Source of the DNA: Melioribacteraceae bacterium
GTDB taxonomy: Bacteria; Bacteroidota; Ignavibacteria; Ignavibacteriales; Melioribacteraceae
Length of the DNA stretch: 41,861 nt
Direction of reading: 5' to 3'
Assembly (NCBI GenBank): GCA_027013735.1
Contig: JALWGH010000125.1
Location: 1-41,861 of the forward strand
The translations under genes and the position numbers were made by a program. Shown here one piece after another: positions 24,501-32,040 of this stretch; within the stretch, counting starts at the first letter, position 1, and every line of letters starts with the position of its first letter. The notes beneath the pieces are model-generated. The model was given only the letters and a program-made list of their open reading frames with translations, made no database searches and had not been told where the DNA came from.

Positions 24501-24605
24501 TCCGTTGTTTGTGGTGTACTCCTTAAGAAAAAGTCGTTGCCCGAAAGCATTAAGCGAAAGTAAAAAAAAGAGTAGCAGCGATATTTTTATTTTGGCTTGC
24601 GTCAC
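21597..24605 (-). CDS. Membrane sensor adenylate cyclase with Reg_prop propellers
   Basis: A 1,002-residue sensor. A signal peptide (LLLFFLLSLNAFGQ) leads to about 14 Reg_prop repeats of the form DxxGxxWxGT...YDGKxF, enough for two seven-bladed propellers. A Y_Y_Y domain (to about residue 725), one membrane segment (about 732-752), a coiled coil and a class III cyclase domain follow. The cyclase keeps both metal aspartates, Asp818 (LFTDFKGF) and Asp862 (TIGDSYM). The adenine-specifying pair is Lys858 and Asp927 (YDIWGDTVN), and Asn934 and Arg938 are present, so it should be active and make cAMP. Usually such propellers feed a histidine kinase; here the output is a cyclase. The start is GTG with no clear ribosome-binding site, 35 bases after the DUF3467 gene. 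Confidence 0.95.
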   Translation of the reverse strand: MTQAKIKISLLLFFLLSLNAFGQRLFLKEYTTNNGLPQSSVYAILQDKQGYLWIGTEGGLAKYDGGKFQIFMPGDGLVAPHVNNLFQDSKGNIWIATIAGVSIYDGKKFTNYTKQNGLPDDFIFAVAEDNTGAIWLGTFEKGVVRFFNNKFTSFDKSNGFPSNKVLDICKDRDGNLWFATLGNGLIKRDGNSFVRFTSKDGLLCDSTYSLALDYRGRIIVGTSHGLSIYDGTKFKNFSCGEGFKNFPIKSILEDKYHNLWVSYEGGGIGEFNGKEVIDYTEKNGLPSAFVFTGLEDRRGDLWFGTQNGLIRINAERVKTLTKKEGLSDNVVYAINQDPQGRYWFAPFGYGINILDKGKIKVLNTTDGLSSNSISSILFDKNVVWLGTLNGLDKYDGKNFTVYNSENGLAGNSIFAVIKDSRGHIWAGGEGGVTEYDGKKFIKYTKEDGLAPEWIYSIYEDSKGNLWFGSDVGGVTFYDGKKFITYNQDNGFPKGAVFSIIEDRFGDYWFGLEGNGLVKFDGENFKQYTTKDGLSHPTCYTILEEGKYLYVGTQRGIDRIDYTMWDQLGADAIRVFTNDDGLPNNEINQGASFKDEKGNLWFGTQGGVVSFNPLNKPNKFPPPIYLTGIKINNKIANMDSLGHNFELDYNQNNLFFSFTAISFNAHDKLIYKYKILGLRDTSWTQTEGNHISFPFLPPNNYHLIIKARNADGIWSVKPLEISFVISPPFYTTWWFYTLVVIFLIVSTYLFYIYKTEQVKKRNIELANMVRMRTKELEDEKNKSDELLQNILPTSAVEELKENGKVEPREYKNVTILFTDFKGFTWTASVLPADKLVNELNDIFAAFDKIISKYGLEKMKTIGDSYMAACGLPEEREHHAILAVEAAIAMQDYIKQRNENSAIKWEMRVGLHSGQVVAGVVGLKKFTYDIWGDTVNIASRMESSGEPGKINVSAFTYMLIRDYYECEYRGKVEAKGKGKIDMYFVYGRKPERAQEIEDIISQIV

Positions 24606-24640
24606 TTTTCGGTGATAATTTAAATTATCGAAATTAAAAT

Positions 24641-24964
24641 TTAATTTATTTTATCTTCTTTATCAAAATTAGCGTAGCCAAAATTCTGCTGCTGTTCAAG
24701 TTTTATTTCACCAAATCGTGCTTCGTATTTTTCAATATTGTCGCGCAGAGCGTTTAACAGCATCTTGGCATGTTGCGGAGTGGTAATAATTCGTGCGTGA
24801 ACTTTTGCTTTTGGTAAGCCGGGCACAACGCGTGTGAAATCAATAATAAATTCCGCAGGGCTGTGTGTGATGATTGCAAGATTTGAATAAATACCTTCGG
24901 CTTCTTTCTCATTTAATTCGATGTTAATTTGTTGTTGGTTCGAAGGGTTATCTTTGTTCTCCAT
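24641..24964 (-). CDS. DUF3467 family protein
   Basis: A 107-residue soluble protein matching the DUF3467 family: INIELNEKEAEGIYSNLAIITHSPAEFIIDF, then RVVPGLPKAKVHARIITTPQHAKMLLNAL. The family is small, common in Bacteroidota and related phyla, and has no established function; it recalls an archaeal/bacterial fold with steroid-receptor-like naming but no proven activity. AGGAGGAAACA precedes the start, a near-perfect ribosome-binding site. It lies between a TPR lipoprotein gene, after a terminator-like hairpin, and the cyclase gene, 35 bases downstream. Confidence 0.85.
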   Translation of the reverse strand: MENKDNPSNQQQINIELNEKEAEGIYSNLAIITHSPAEFIIDFTRVVPGLPKAKVHARIITTPQHAKMLLNALRDNIEKYEARFGEIKLEQQQNFGYANFDKEDKIN

Positions 24965-24985
24965 TGTTTCCTCCTAAATATTAAA

Positions 24986-25011
24986 AAGCCCATAGAAAAT
25001 TCTATGGGCTT
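24986..25011 (-). terminator. Terminator hairpin after the TPR lipoprotein gene
   Basis: AAGCCCATAG (24,986-24,995) and CTATGGGCTT (25,002-25,011) form a ten-pair stem. On the minus strand it runs into CTTTTTAATATTT. It lies 22 bases after the TPR gene stop and just before the DUF3467 ribosome-binding site. No clear promoter lies between, so it may act as a partial terminator. Confidence 0.8.
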
Positions 25012-25032
25012 ACAAAAATCCAATGTGTAATA

Positions 25033-26196
25033 CTACTTTCTAAGTGCATCGGCTTTATTAAATGCTTCCTTGGATTTGTCATTCATTCCGAGGTTTGCGT
25101 AAACCTTGCCCAAAAGTTCCCAAACCGCAGCTTCGTTCGGTTTGAGTTTTAAGTACTCTTCCAAGTAGGGATAAGCAAGTTTGTATTTCTCTTTGTATGC
25201 GTCGCTATCTTCACCTTTTGCGAGGGCTTCTTCATTCATCGAAGCTCCCCATTTCACATAAGTAACGGCAAGGTTGTAAATGGCATTTTCGTATTTGGGG
25301 TCAATCTCCAAAGCTTTTTTAAATTGCTCTGCTGCCTCGGCGTATTTGTTTGCTCCCAATAGTAGAACGCCGTAATTGTATCTGTAATATTTGTTATTGG
25401 GTTCCTGTTCAACTCCGGCTTTGAAAGCGTCCATTGCAACGGAAATTTTGTTTGCTTTAATGTAAGCGTTTGAAAGCAAAAGGAGAATGTCGCTGTTGGA
25501 AGGATATTTTTTACGTCCTTCTTCAAGATACGAAATGCAGGTGTCGAAATTTTTCATTGCTGCAATGCTGTCCGCTTTGTCTTTTGAAGTGTAGAATTTA
25601 TTTAATTCTTCAACACCTTTATTAAAATAAATTTGACCGAGTCTTATGTAAACATCCGGTGAGTTTTTTAGACTTTTTAATTTTAACAAAGGATCGATTG
25701 CGCTATCGGGCTTCTCGGCACTTAGATAGGCAAACGCAAGGTTTTGGTAGTTTGCTGCGGAGTCAGGTTCGCAAAGAGCTGCGTTCTTGAAAAAATTAAT
25801 TGCTTTCGTGAAATTAACATCCGCCTGTTTTTTGTCTGCTGCTTTTGCCGCCTTATTAAAGAATTGTACTCCCTTGTTGAAATTTTGTGCCCAATGATAT
25901 TTGCGTGCGTCTTTGATTTTTTTCTCAAATTTTTTGCTTATTTCAAGAGATTTGTTGAAGCTTTCAACCATTTTCTGGAAGTTGCCTTCCTCGCCGTAAA
26001 CATAGCCTAACAAATAATAACCTTCGTCGCTCTTGGGATTTTTCTTTACTTCTTTCAAAAGAGATGCTTTCGCCTTCGGCAAATTTTTCTGTTGGATGTA
26101 AAGCTTTGCGCTGGTCATTTCAGTTGACTGGCACTGGAAAGCTAAAAATCCAACCGCCATTGTCATAATAAGCAAATAGCTTAAATACTTTTTCAT
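25033..26196 (-). CDS. TPR-repeat lipoprotein
   Basis: A 387-residue protein with an N-terminal hydrophobic segment (YLLIMTMAVGFLAFQC) ending in a cysteine, so it is probably a lipoprotein of the loose Bacteroidota type. About eight TPR-like repeats follow, for example SDEGYYLLGYVYGEEGNFQKMVESFNKSLEI and YENAIYNLAVTYVKWG. TPR proteins of this kind act as scaffolds in the periplasm or at the outer membrane; no specific partner can be named. TTAGGAGAAAAC precedes the start. It is the first gene of a minus-strand run towards DUF3467 and the cyclase, and is divergent from the Bat operon. Confidence 0.88.
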   Translation of the reverse strand: MKKYLSYLLIMTMAVGFLAFQCQSTEMTSAKLYIQQKNLPKAKASLLKEVKKNPKSDEGYYLLGYVYGEEGNFQKMVESFNKSLEISKKFEKKIKDARKYHWAQNFNKGVQFFNKAAKAADKKQADVNFTKAINFFKNAALCEPDSAANYQNLAFAYLSAEKPDSAIDPLLKLKSLKNSPDVYIRLGQIYFNKGVEELNKFYTSKDKADSIAAMKNFDTCISYLEEGRKKYPSNSDILLLLSNAYIKANKISVAMDAFKAGVEQEPNNKYYRYNYGVLLLGANKYAEAAEQFKKALEIDPKYENAIYNLAVTYVKWGASMNEEALAKGEDSDAYKEKYKLAYPYLEEYLKLKPNEAAVWELLGKVYANLGMNDKSKEAFNKADALRK

Positions 26197-26423
26197 GTTT
26201 TCTCCTAAGTTAAATTATTTATTGAAATAATAATTTTATTTATCTAACAAAAATAATCATTTTAACTCTCTTTAGTCAAGGAATTCGTTTGCCTCTTTTA
26301 TTTTGATTCCTCTTTCAATAACTTTCCGACTTGTATTTTGGAATATTCCGAGATTAAAGAAACAATTATTAAAAACTCATTGTAGAAATCCTTTAATTTT
26401 TACAAAAATAAATTGGGGAATAA

Positions 26424-27404
26424 ATGGAAATCACCGAACTTAATGAAAAGATCAAGGAAGAAAGCCAGTTTATTGACGACCTTGTAGGCGAAATTGGGAA
26501 ATCCATTGTCGGACAAAAAGACATGGTTGAGCGGCTCCTGCTCGGTTTGCTCGGCGACGGACACATCTTGTTGGAAGGCGTGCCCGGTTTGGCTAAAACG
26601 CTTGCAATTAAAACTCTTGCGGCAGCTACCGACGCAAAATTCCAGAGAATTCAGTTCACACCGGATTTGCTCCCTGCAGACTTAATCGGAACAATGATTT
26701 ACAACCAGCGTGAAGGAAAGTTTACGATTAAGAAAGGTCCGATTTTTGCAAACTTTATTCTTGCCGACGAAATTAACCGTGCGCCGGCAAAAGTGCAAAG
26801 CGCTTTGCTGGAAGCAATGCAGGAACGTCAGGTTACAATAGGGGAAGAAACATTTAAATTACACGAACCGTTCTTGGTGCTTGCCACACAAAACCCTATT
26901 GAACAGGAAGGAACTTACCCTTTGCCCGAAGCGCAGGTGGACAGGTTCATGCTTAAGGTTAAAATCACTTACCCGGAAAAGGACGAAGAATTATTGATTA
27001 TGAGACGTAACATTTCGGGCGACCCCGAAATTAAGCCTGTCGTTAAGCCTGAGCAAATATTAAAAGCGCGTGAGCTTGTTCGCAACGTTTACATGGACGA
27101 AAAAATTGAGCGGTACATTTTGGACATTGTTTTTGCAACAAGGCAGCCAAAAGAATACGGGCTCGAAAAATTAATCGACTTGATTCAATACGGCGCTTCG
27201 CCGAGAGCTACAATCAATTTGGCAATAGGCGCAAGAGCAATGGCGTTCATCCGCAGGCGCGGTTACGTTATTCCCGAAGACGTGCGCGCTATTTGCATGG
27301 ACGTGCTTCGTCACCGTATTGCCGTTACTTACGAAGCCGAAGCCGAAGAAATTACGTCGGAAAATATTATTAGCGAAATCCTGAACACCGTTGAAGTGCC
27401 CTAA
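26424..27404 (+). CDS. MoxR-type AAA+ ATPase, first gene of the Bat operon
   Basis: A 326-residue MoxR-family AAA+ ATPase. Walker A is GVPGLAKT (52-59), Walker B is FILADE (111-116), followed by INRAPAKVQSALLEAMQE; LATQNPIEQEGTYPLPEAQVDRF holds the sensor and arginine-finger regions. MoxR proteins work as chaperone-like ATPases with von Willebrand-domain partners, which are encoded downstream. GGGG precedes the ATG. The 227-base divergent gap before it contains a perfect palindrome GGAATATTCC (26,340-26,349). It is followed by DUF58, BatA, BatB and the rest in the order typical of Bacteroidota. Confidence 0.96.
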   Translation: MEITELNEKIKEESQFIDDLVGEIGKSIVGQKDMVERLLLGLLGDGHILLEGVPGLAKTLAIKTLAAATDAKFQRIQFTPDLLPADLIGTMIYNQREGKFTIKKGPIFANFILADEINRAPAKVQSALLEAMQERQVTIGEETFKLHEPFLVLATQNPIEQEGTYPLPEAQVDRFMLKVKITYPEKDEELLIMRRNISGDPEIKPVVKPEQILKARELVRNVYMDEKIERYILDIVFATRQPKEYGLEKLIDLIQYGASPRATINLAIGARAMAFIRRRGYVIPEDVRAICMDVLRHRIAVTYEAEAEEITSENIISEILNTVEVP

Positions 27405-27422
27405 TAGTTTGCCCGGTTGAAT

Positions 27423-28298
27423 ATGACAACAAAAGAATTATTAAAACAGGTACGTGAAATTGAGCTTAAGACCCGTGGTTTGGTCAACGAGGTTTTCTCC
27501 GGCGAATACCATTCCGTCTTCAAAGGCAGGGGGATGGAATTCTCCGAAGTGCGTGAATATCAAATAGGGGACGACATCCGCTCAATAGACTGGAACGTTA
27601 CCGCGCGTTTCGGGCATCCTTACGTTAAAATATTTGAGGAGGAACGCGAGCTTACGTTAATGCTGCTTGTGGATATGAGCGGCTCGCAGATGTTCGGAAC
27701 TTTTGAGAAGACCAAACAACAAATTGCCGCGGAGCTGAGCGCAATCCTTGCTTTTTCCGCAATGAAGAATAACGACAAAGTGGGACTGATTTTGTTTACG
27801 GACAGAATTGAAAAATTCGTTCCACCGAAAAAAGGCAAAAGCCACGTGCTCCGTTTAATCCGGGACATCCTTTCCTTTACGCCCGAAGGCAACAGAACGG
27901 ACATTAAGAGTGCACTGGAATATTTCAACGGCGCTGTTAAAAAAAGAAGTATTGCATTTTTAATCTCCGATTTTATTGACGAAGGTTACGAGAAGATTTT
28001 GAAAACCGTCGGCAGAAAACACGACTTAATCGGAGTGGTTTTGAAAGACCCGCGCGAGGCGGAAATTGACGGCTTCGGACTTGTGAAATTCAAGGATTTG
28101 GAAACGGGAGAGGTGCGTTGGATTGACACAAGCGCTAAGGAAATTACGGAATATTACAGAAACAAAATTACAGAAATGGAAAACTTAAGGAACTCGCTTT
28201 TTATTTCCGGCGGTTTGGACAAAATAGAAATTCACACGAACGAGTCGTACATTATGCCGTTGATTAAATTTTTCAAAGAGAGAGAAAAAAGATGGTAA
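27423..28298 (+). CDS. DUF58 (von Willebrand-like) protein of the Bat operon
   Basis: A 291-residue soluble protein of the DUF58 family. The signature GDDIRSIDWNVTARFGHPYVK lies near residues 49-69, and a metal-ion-dependent adhesion (MIDAS) motif D84-M-S86-G-S88 begins a von Willebrand A-like fold. DUF58 proteins are almost always encoded next to MoxR and are thought to be its partners or clients. The ATG at 27,423 is preferred over a TTG two codons earlier. It starts 18 bases after MoxR and overlaps the next gene by 7 bases, so it is tightly coupled. Confidence 0.95.
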   Translation: MTTKELLKQVREIELKTRGLVNEVFSGEYHSVFKGRGMEFSEVREYQIGDDIRSIDWNVTARFGHPYVKIFEEERELTLMLLVDMSGSQMFGTFEKTKQQIAAELSAILAFSAMKNNDKVGLILFTDRIEKFVPPKKGKSHVLRLIRDILSFTPEGNRTDIKSALEYFNGAVKKRSIAFLISDFIDEGYEKILKTVGRKHDLIGVVLKDPREAEIDGFGLVKFKDLETGEVRWIDTSAKEITEYYRNKITEMENLRNSLFISGGLDKIEIHTNESYIMPLIKFFKEREKRW

Positions 28299-29230
28299 GG
28301 GTTTTAACACTGATATTATTGGTTCTCCCGCGTTTGTTGTTTGCCCAGACGATTGAGGTCGAAGCAAAAACCGATTCTTCCCTTTACCTTGTCGGTGATT
28401 ACATTCATTACAAAATAGATTTAAAGTACGACAAAAATATTAAAGTTTATTTCCCGTCGGTAAAGGATTCCGTTAAAGATGCGGAGTTCATTTCCCAAGC
28501 GCCGGTTAAGCGCGACGAAAGCGACGGTAAGGTAATAGAAGAAAGAGATTTTGTCTTTTCGAAATACGATTCCGGCGCAGTGGTTTTTCCGCCGCTGCCT
28601 ATTTACTACACGATTGGCGCGGATACGACGAAATCGGTAATCCGCACAAACGAGGTTAAGGTTACTGTCCAAACAATAAATGTTGACCCGCAGGGAAGAA
28701 TCCAAGACGTAAAACCACCGGTTACCGTGCCTTATCCGTGGTGGTGGATTTTGTTGGCTGTCCTTGGCGTGATTGCCGTTGCAGCCCTTGCCTATTGGCT
28801 TTGGAGGCGCAGGCAGTTCAAAGATGTTGAAAAGAAAATAGTCAAGAAAGTTGTTGTCCCGCCGGATAAATTGGCATTGCAAAGACTCCGCGAGTTGGAA
28901 GAAAAGAAACTTTGGCAGCAGGGGAAAATCAAGGAATATCATTCCGAAATTACCGAAATCATTCGCAGGTATTTTGAGGACAGGTTCAAAATTCTTGCAA
29001 TGGAATCCACTTCTTCGGAAATAATTGAGCAACTTGCTAAAGTTGACGAAGCGGGAAAAATTCTTGACATCACCCGGCATTTCTTGAGTAATGCCGATAT
29101 GGTTAAGTTTGCAAAGTTCGAGCCGATGCCTTCGGTAAACGAGGAGATGATGAAACAAGCGGTGGAAATTGTTAAATCCACTCCTGTTAAAGAAGCGGAA
29201 GTAAAAACGGAGGAGGCAGGCGATGTTTAA
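28292..29230 (+). CDS. Membrane protein of the Bat operon between DUF58 and BatA
   Basis: A 312-residue protein. A signal peptide (VRVLTLILLVLPRLLFAQ) is followed by a beta-rich periplasmic domain (residues about 20-145) with a BatD-like feel, then one strong membrane segment (PWWWILLAVLGVIAVAALAYWLW, near 150-172). A basic, helical cytoplasmic tail follows, containing HSEITEIIRRYFEDRF. That tail is also seen in BatD and DUF4381-type proteins. It overlaps DUF58 by 7 bases and BatA by 8 bases. Its role is not established; its position implies that it links the periplasm to the MoxR/von Willebrand complex. Confidence 0.85.
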   Translation: MVRVLTLILLVLPRLLFAQTIEVEAKTDSSLYLVGDYIHYKIDLKYDKNIKVYFPSVKDSVKDAEFISQAPVKRDESDGKVIEERDFVFSKYDSGAVVFPPLPIYYTIGADTTKSVIRTNEVKVTVQTINVDPQGRIQDVKPPVTVPYPWWWILLAVLGVIAVAALAYWLWRRRQFKDVEKKIVKKVVVPPDKLALQRLRELEEKKLWQQGKIKEYHSEITEIIRRYFEDRFKILAMESTSSEIIEQLAKVDEAGKILDITRHFLSNADMVKFAKFEPMPSVNEEMMKQAVEIVKSTPVKEAEVKTEEAGDV

Positions 29231-30218
29231 GAATATCTCGTTTGCTTATCCGTATTTACTTTACCTGCTGTTGATTATTCCTGTCTTTGTTTACTTCTAC
29301 ATCAGGAAATTCAAAAGCGGGACGCCGGAAATTCATTTCCCGTCACTCGGGATTTTCAAGGAGACGAAAAAATCTTTAAGGGAAAGACTCGTGCATCTTC
29401 CTTTTACTTTGAAGATGCTTTCGTTGGCGTTACTAATTGTCGCGGCAGCTCGCCCGCAAACTTTCTCAACGAGCGAAAACGTTTACACCGAAGGTATTAA
29501 TATTGTAATGCTGCTTGACATTTCCGGCAGTATGCTTGCCGAAGATTTAAAACCCAACAGATTGGAAGCGGCTAAAAAAGTAATTGACGAATTTATTCAG
29601 GGCAGGAAGTCCGACAAAATCGGGCTGGTGATTTTTGCGCGAGAGAGCTTTACACAATGCCCGCTAACCATTGACTATTCCGTTTTACGGGAACTGCTAA
29701 AAGAAATTAAAAGCGGAATGCTCGAAGACGGTACCGCAATAGGAATTGCAATTGCGAACGGCATCAATAGATTAAAAGACGCGAAGGGCAAAAGCAAAGT
29801 AATGATTCTGCTTACCGACGGCGTTAACAATGCCGGTGAAATTGACCCGATTACAGCGGCGCAAATTGCCAAGGATTACGGCATCAGGATTTACACGGTT
29901 GGCGTTGGAACAAGGGGAAAAGCTCCTTACCCGTTCATGACCCCTTTCGGCAAGCAATACCAAATGGTGCCGGTGGAGATTGACGAAAACACGTTGCGTC
30001 AAATTGCAAAGATTACGGGAGGTAAATATTTCCGCGCTACGAACAACGCCAAGCTGAGAGAGATTTACAAAGAGATTGACAAAATGGAAAAGACTCGCGT
30101 TAAGGTTACTTCCTACAAACACGCTTCGGAAAAGTTTTACACTTACGCGGGCGTTGGACTTTTGTTGTTGCTTTTGGAAATTTTACTTTCGAATTCTTAT
30201 TTGAAAACTTTACCTTAA
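29223..30218 (+). CDS. batA: Aerotolerance protein BatA (von Willebrand A domain)
   Basis: A 331-residue membrane protein. Two N-terminal membrane segments (about residues 9-26 and 63-77) are followed by a von Willebrand A domain with MIDAS motif D99-I-S101-G-S103. A final membrane segment lies at the C terminus (GVGLLLLLLEILLS). BatA was named for oxygen tolerance in Bacteroides fragilis; its precise biochemical role is still unclear. GGAGGCAGGCG precedes the start, which lies inside the previous gene's end. It is followed by its paralogue BatB 10 bases later. Confidence 0.95.
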   Translation: MFKNISFAYPYLLYLLLIIPVFVYFYIRKFKSGTPEIHFPSLGIFKETKKSLRERLVHLPFTLKMLSLALLIVAAARPQTFSTSENVYTEGINIVMLLDISGSMLAEDLKPNRLEAAKKVIDEFIQGRKSDKIGLVIFARESFTQCPLTIDYSVLRELLKEIKSGMLEDGTAIGIAIANGINRLKDAKGKSKVMILLTDGVNNAGEIDPITAAQIAKDYGIRIYTVGVGTRGKAPYPFMTPFGKQYQMVPVEIDENTLRQIAKITGGKYFRATNNAKLREIYKEIDKMEKTRVKVTSYKHASEKFYTYAGVGLLLLLLEILLSNSYLKTLP

Positions 30219-30228
30219 AGGGAAAAGA

Positions 30229-31263
30229 ATGTTCAGGTTTCAGCATAGCGAATATTTAATGTTGCTTTACATCCTGCCGTTTTTGGCGGCACTCTATTGG
30301 TACGCTTCTTACCGCCGTTCCAAAAAACTGAAGGAGTTTGCACGTCAAAAAATGTCCGGCGTTCTTTACCCGAAGTTTAGCGCCAAAAAAAGATTGGTAA
30401 AGTTTTCGTTGAAATTTTTAGCCGTTACGCTGATTATTTTTGCACTTGCCAATCCGCAGTTGGGCTCGAAGATTGAAGAAGTTAAGCAAGTGGGAATTGA
30501 CGTTTACATTTGTCTCGATGTTTCCCTGAGTATGCAGGCGGAGGATATTAAACCGAACCGCTTGGAGAAGGCGAAGTACGAAATTTCGAAGTTGATTGAC
30601 AGGCTGAGGGGAGACAGGCTCGGATTGATTGTTTTTGCAGGCAACGCTTATGTGCAAATTCCTTTAACAACGGATTACGCCGCAGCGCACTTGCTTTTGA
30701 ATGCCGTTGACGTTAATTCCGTGCCCGAACCGGGAACGGCAATTGCCTCTGCAATTAAGCTCGCAATAGATTCATTCAAAAAAGACGCCGAGACACAAAA
30801 GGCAATTGTTGTAATTACCGACGGCGAAGACCACCAAGGAGATTTGAAGCCGGTAATTGAAGAAGCAAAGAAAAAAGGAATTTTAATTTACACAATCGGG
30901 CTTGGTTCGCCCGCCGGTGTGCCTATTCCGATTTACAATTCCGCAGGGCAAAAAATCGGTTACAAAAAAGACCGCCACGGTAATGTTGTTTTAACGAAAC
31001 TCGATGAGGCGACGCTTAAGGAAATTGCGGATGAAAGCGGAGGTAAATATTTCCGTGGCACTAACACCGAAGACGAGCTTGAAAAGATTTACAACGACCT
31101 TGCGCACTTGAAACAAACGGAATTCGGAGCTACGCGAATTACCGATTACGAAGACAGATTTTACTACCCGCTGATTTTGGCTATTTTACTTCTCATTGTG
31201 GAGAATTTAATCCCAGGAACAAAATCGGAAATTCTTAGTAAATTACTTGCAAAAAATGAATAA
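30229..31263 (+). CDS. batB: Aerotolerance protein BatB (von Willebrand A domain)
   Basis: A 344-residue paralogue of BatA with the same layout. Two N-terminal membrane segments are followed by a von Willebrand A domain with MIDAS D97-V-S99-L-S101 and a C-terminal membrane segment (YPLILAILLLIVENLI). The GKYFRGTNTEDELEKIYNDL end matches BatA's GKYFRATNNAKLREIYKEI, showing duplication. BatA and BatB are thought to form a membrane complex with BatC. AAAGGGAAAAGA precedes the ATG. It is followed 49 bases later by batC. Confidence 0.95.
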   Translation: MFRFQHSEYLMLLYILPFLAALYWYASYRRSKKLKEFARQKMSGVLYPKFSAKKRLVKFSLKFLAVTLIIFALANPQLGSKIEEVKQVGIDVYICLDVSLSMQAEDIKPNRLEKAKYEISKLIDRLRGDRLGLIVFAGNAYVQIPLTTDYAAAHLLLNAVDVNSVPEPGTAIASAIKLAIDSFKKDAETQKAIVVITDGEDHQGDLKPVIEEAKKKGILIYTIGLGSPAGVPIPIYNSAGQKIGYKKDRHGNVVLTKLDEATLKEIADESGGKYFRGTNTEDELEKIYNDLAHLKQTEFGATRITDYEDRFYYPLILAILLLIVENLIPGTKSEILSKLLAKNE

Positions 31264-31311
31264 TTTGTATTGAATACGATGCCGGACGCTAAAGAAAAAA
31301 TAAATTTTAAA

Positions 31312-32034
31312 ATGAGTTTAAGAAACTTAAGTTTTGTGATTTGCCTAAGTTTGTTTTCCCTTTTATTTACAGGGCTGTCGTTTGGTCAATCTGCAAGGAG
31401 CCTTGTAAATAAAGGGGTAGATGACTATAAGCAGGGAAAGTACTCGGATGCGGAAGTAAATTTCAAAAAAAGTTTGGACGAGGATTTCGATTCCTTTGCC
31501 GGACATTTCGACCTTGGCGATGCGTTGTACAAACAGGGAAGGTACAACGAAGCGCTCAAGGAATACAAAAATGCTTTAAGCTACGCCGAAACAAAAGAGC
31601 AAAAAGCAAAAGTTTTTCACAACGTTGGCAATGCGTTGCTGAAGTCGAAAAAAATTAAAGAAAGCATCGGCGCTTACGCAAATGCTTTGAAGCTAAATCC
31701 CAACGACATGCAGACGAAATACAATCTTTCTTATGCGTTGAGGATGTTGAAAAAACAGAAGAATAAACAAAAGAACAAACAGAACAAAAACCAGAACAAG
31801 AAGAACAAACAACAGAAAAAACAGCAAAACCAGAATCAGCAGAATAAGAACAAACAACAAAAACAAAAGCAACAACAGCAAAAGCAGAACAAACAGCAAC
31901 AAAAAAGACAGCAGCTAAATAAAGCTCAGGCTAAAAGAATTCTTGACGCTTTGAAAAACAAGGAAGCAAAACTTCAGAAAAAATTGAGAAAAAGAAAAAG
32001 CGGTAAGAAAGTAAAAACGGACAAGGATTGGTAA
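31312..32034 (+). CDS. batC: BatC-like TPR protein with a Lys/Gln/Asn-rich tail
   Basis: A 240-residue protein. A signal peptide (FVICLSLFSLLFTGLSFGQ) leads to about three TPR repeats (GKYSDAEVNFKKSLDEDFDS, GRYNEALKEYKNALSYAETK, KKIKESIGAYANALKLNPND). A stretch of some 60 residues of almost only Lys, Gln and Asn follows (bases about 31,750-31,910), ending in a charged helix with LDALKNKEAKLQKKLRKRK. The ATG at 31,312 gives a normal signal peptide; an ATG 11 codons upstream or a TTG at 31,270 are possible but would bury it. The tail is typical of BatC-type proteins of this phylum and is probably disordered and periplasmic. Confidence 0.88.
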   Translation: MSLRNLSFVICLSLFSLLFTGLSFGQSARSLVNKGVDDYKQGKYSDAEVNFKKSLDEDFDSFAGHFDLGDALYKQGRYNEALKEYKNALSYAETKEQKAKVFHNVGNALLKSKKIKESIGAYANALKLNPNDMQTKYNLSYALRMLKKQKNKQKNKQNKNQNKKNKQQKKQQNQNQQNKNKQQKQKQQQQKQNKQQQKRQQLNKAQAKRILDALKNKEAKLQKKLRKRKSGKKVKTDKDW

Positions 32035-32040
32035 TAATAG

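Noticed and set aside
26340-26349. Palindrome GGAATATTCC as operator of the Bat operon
   Set aside because: Only ten bases, AT-rich and single-copy in the gap, so not strong enough to list as a site.
31693-31902. Leucine-rich open frame antisense to batC
   Set aside because: It is the complement of the Lys/Gln/Asn tract and is a low-complexity artefact, not a membrane peptide.
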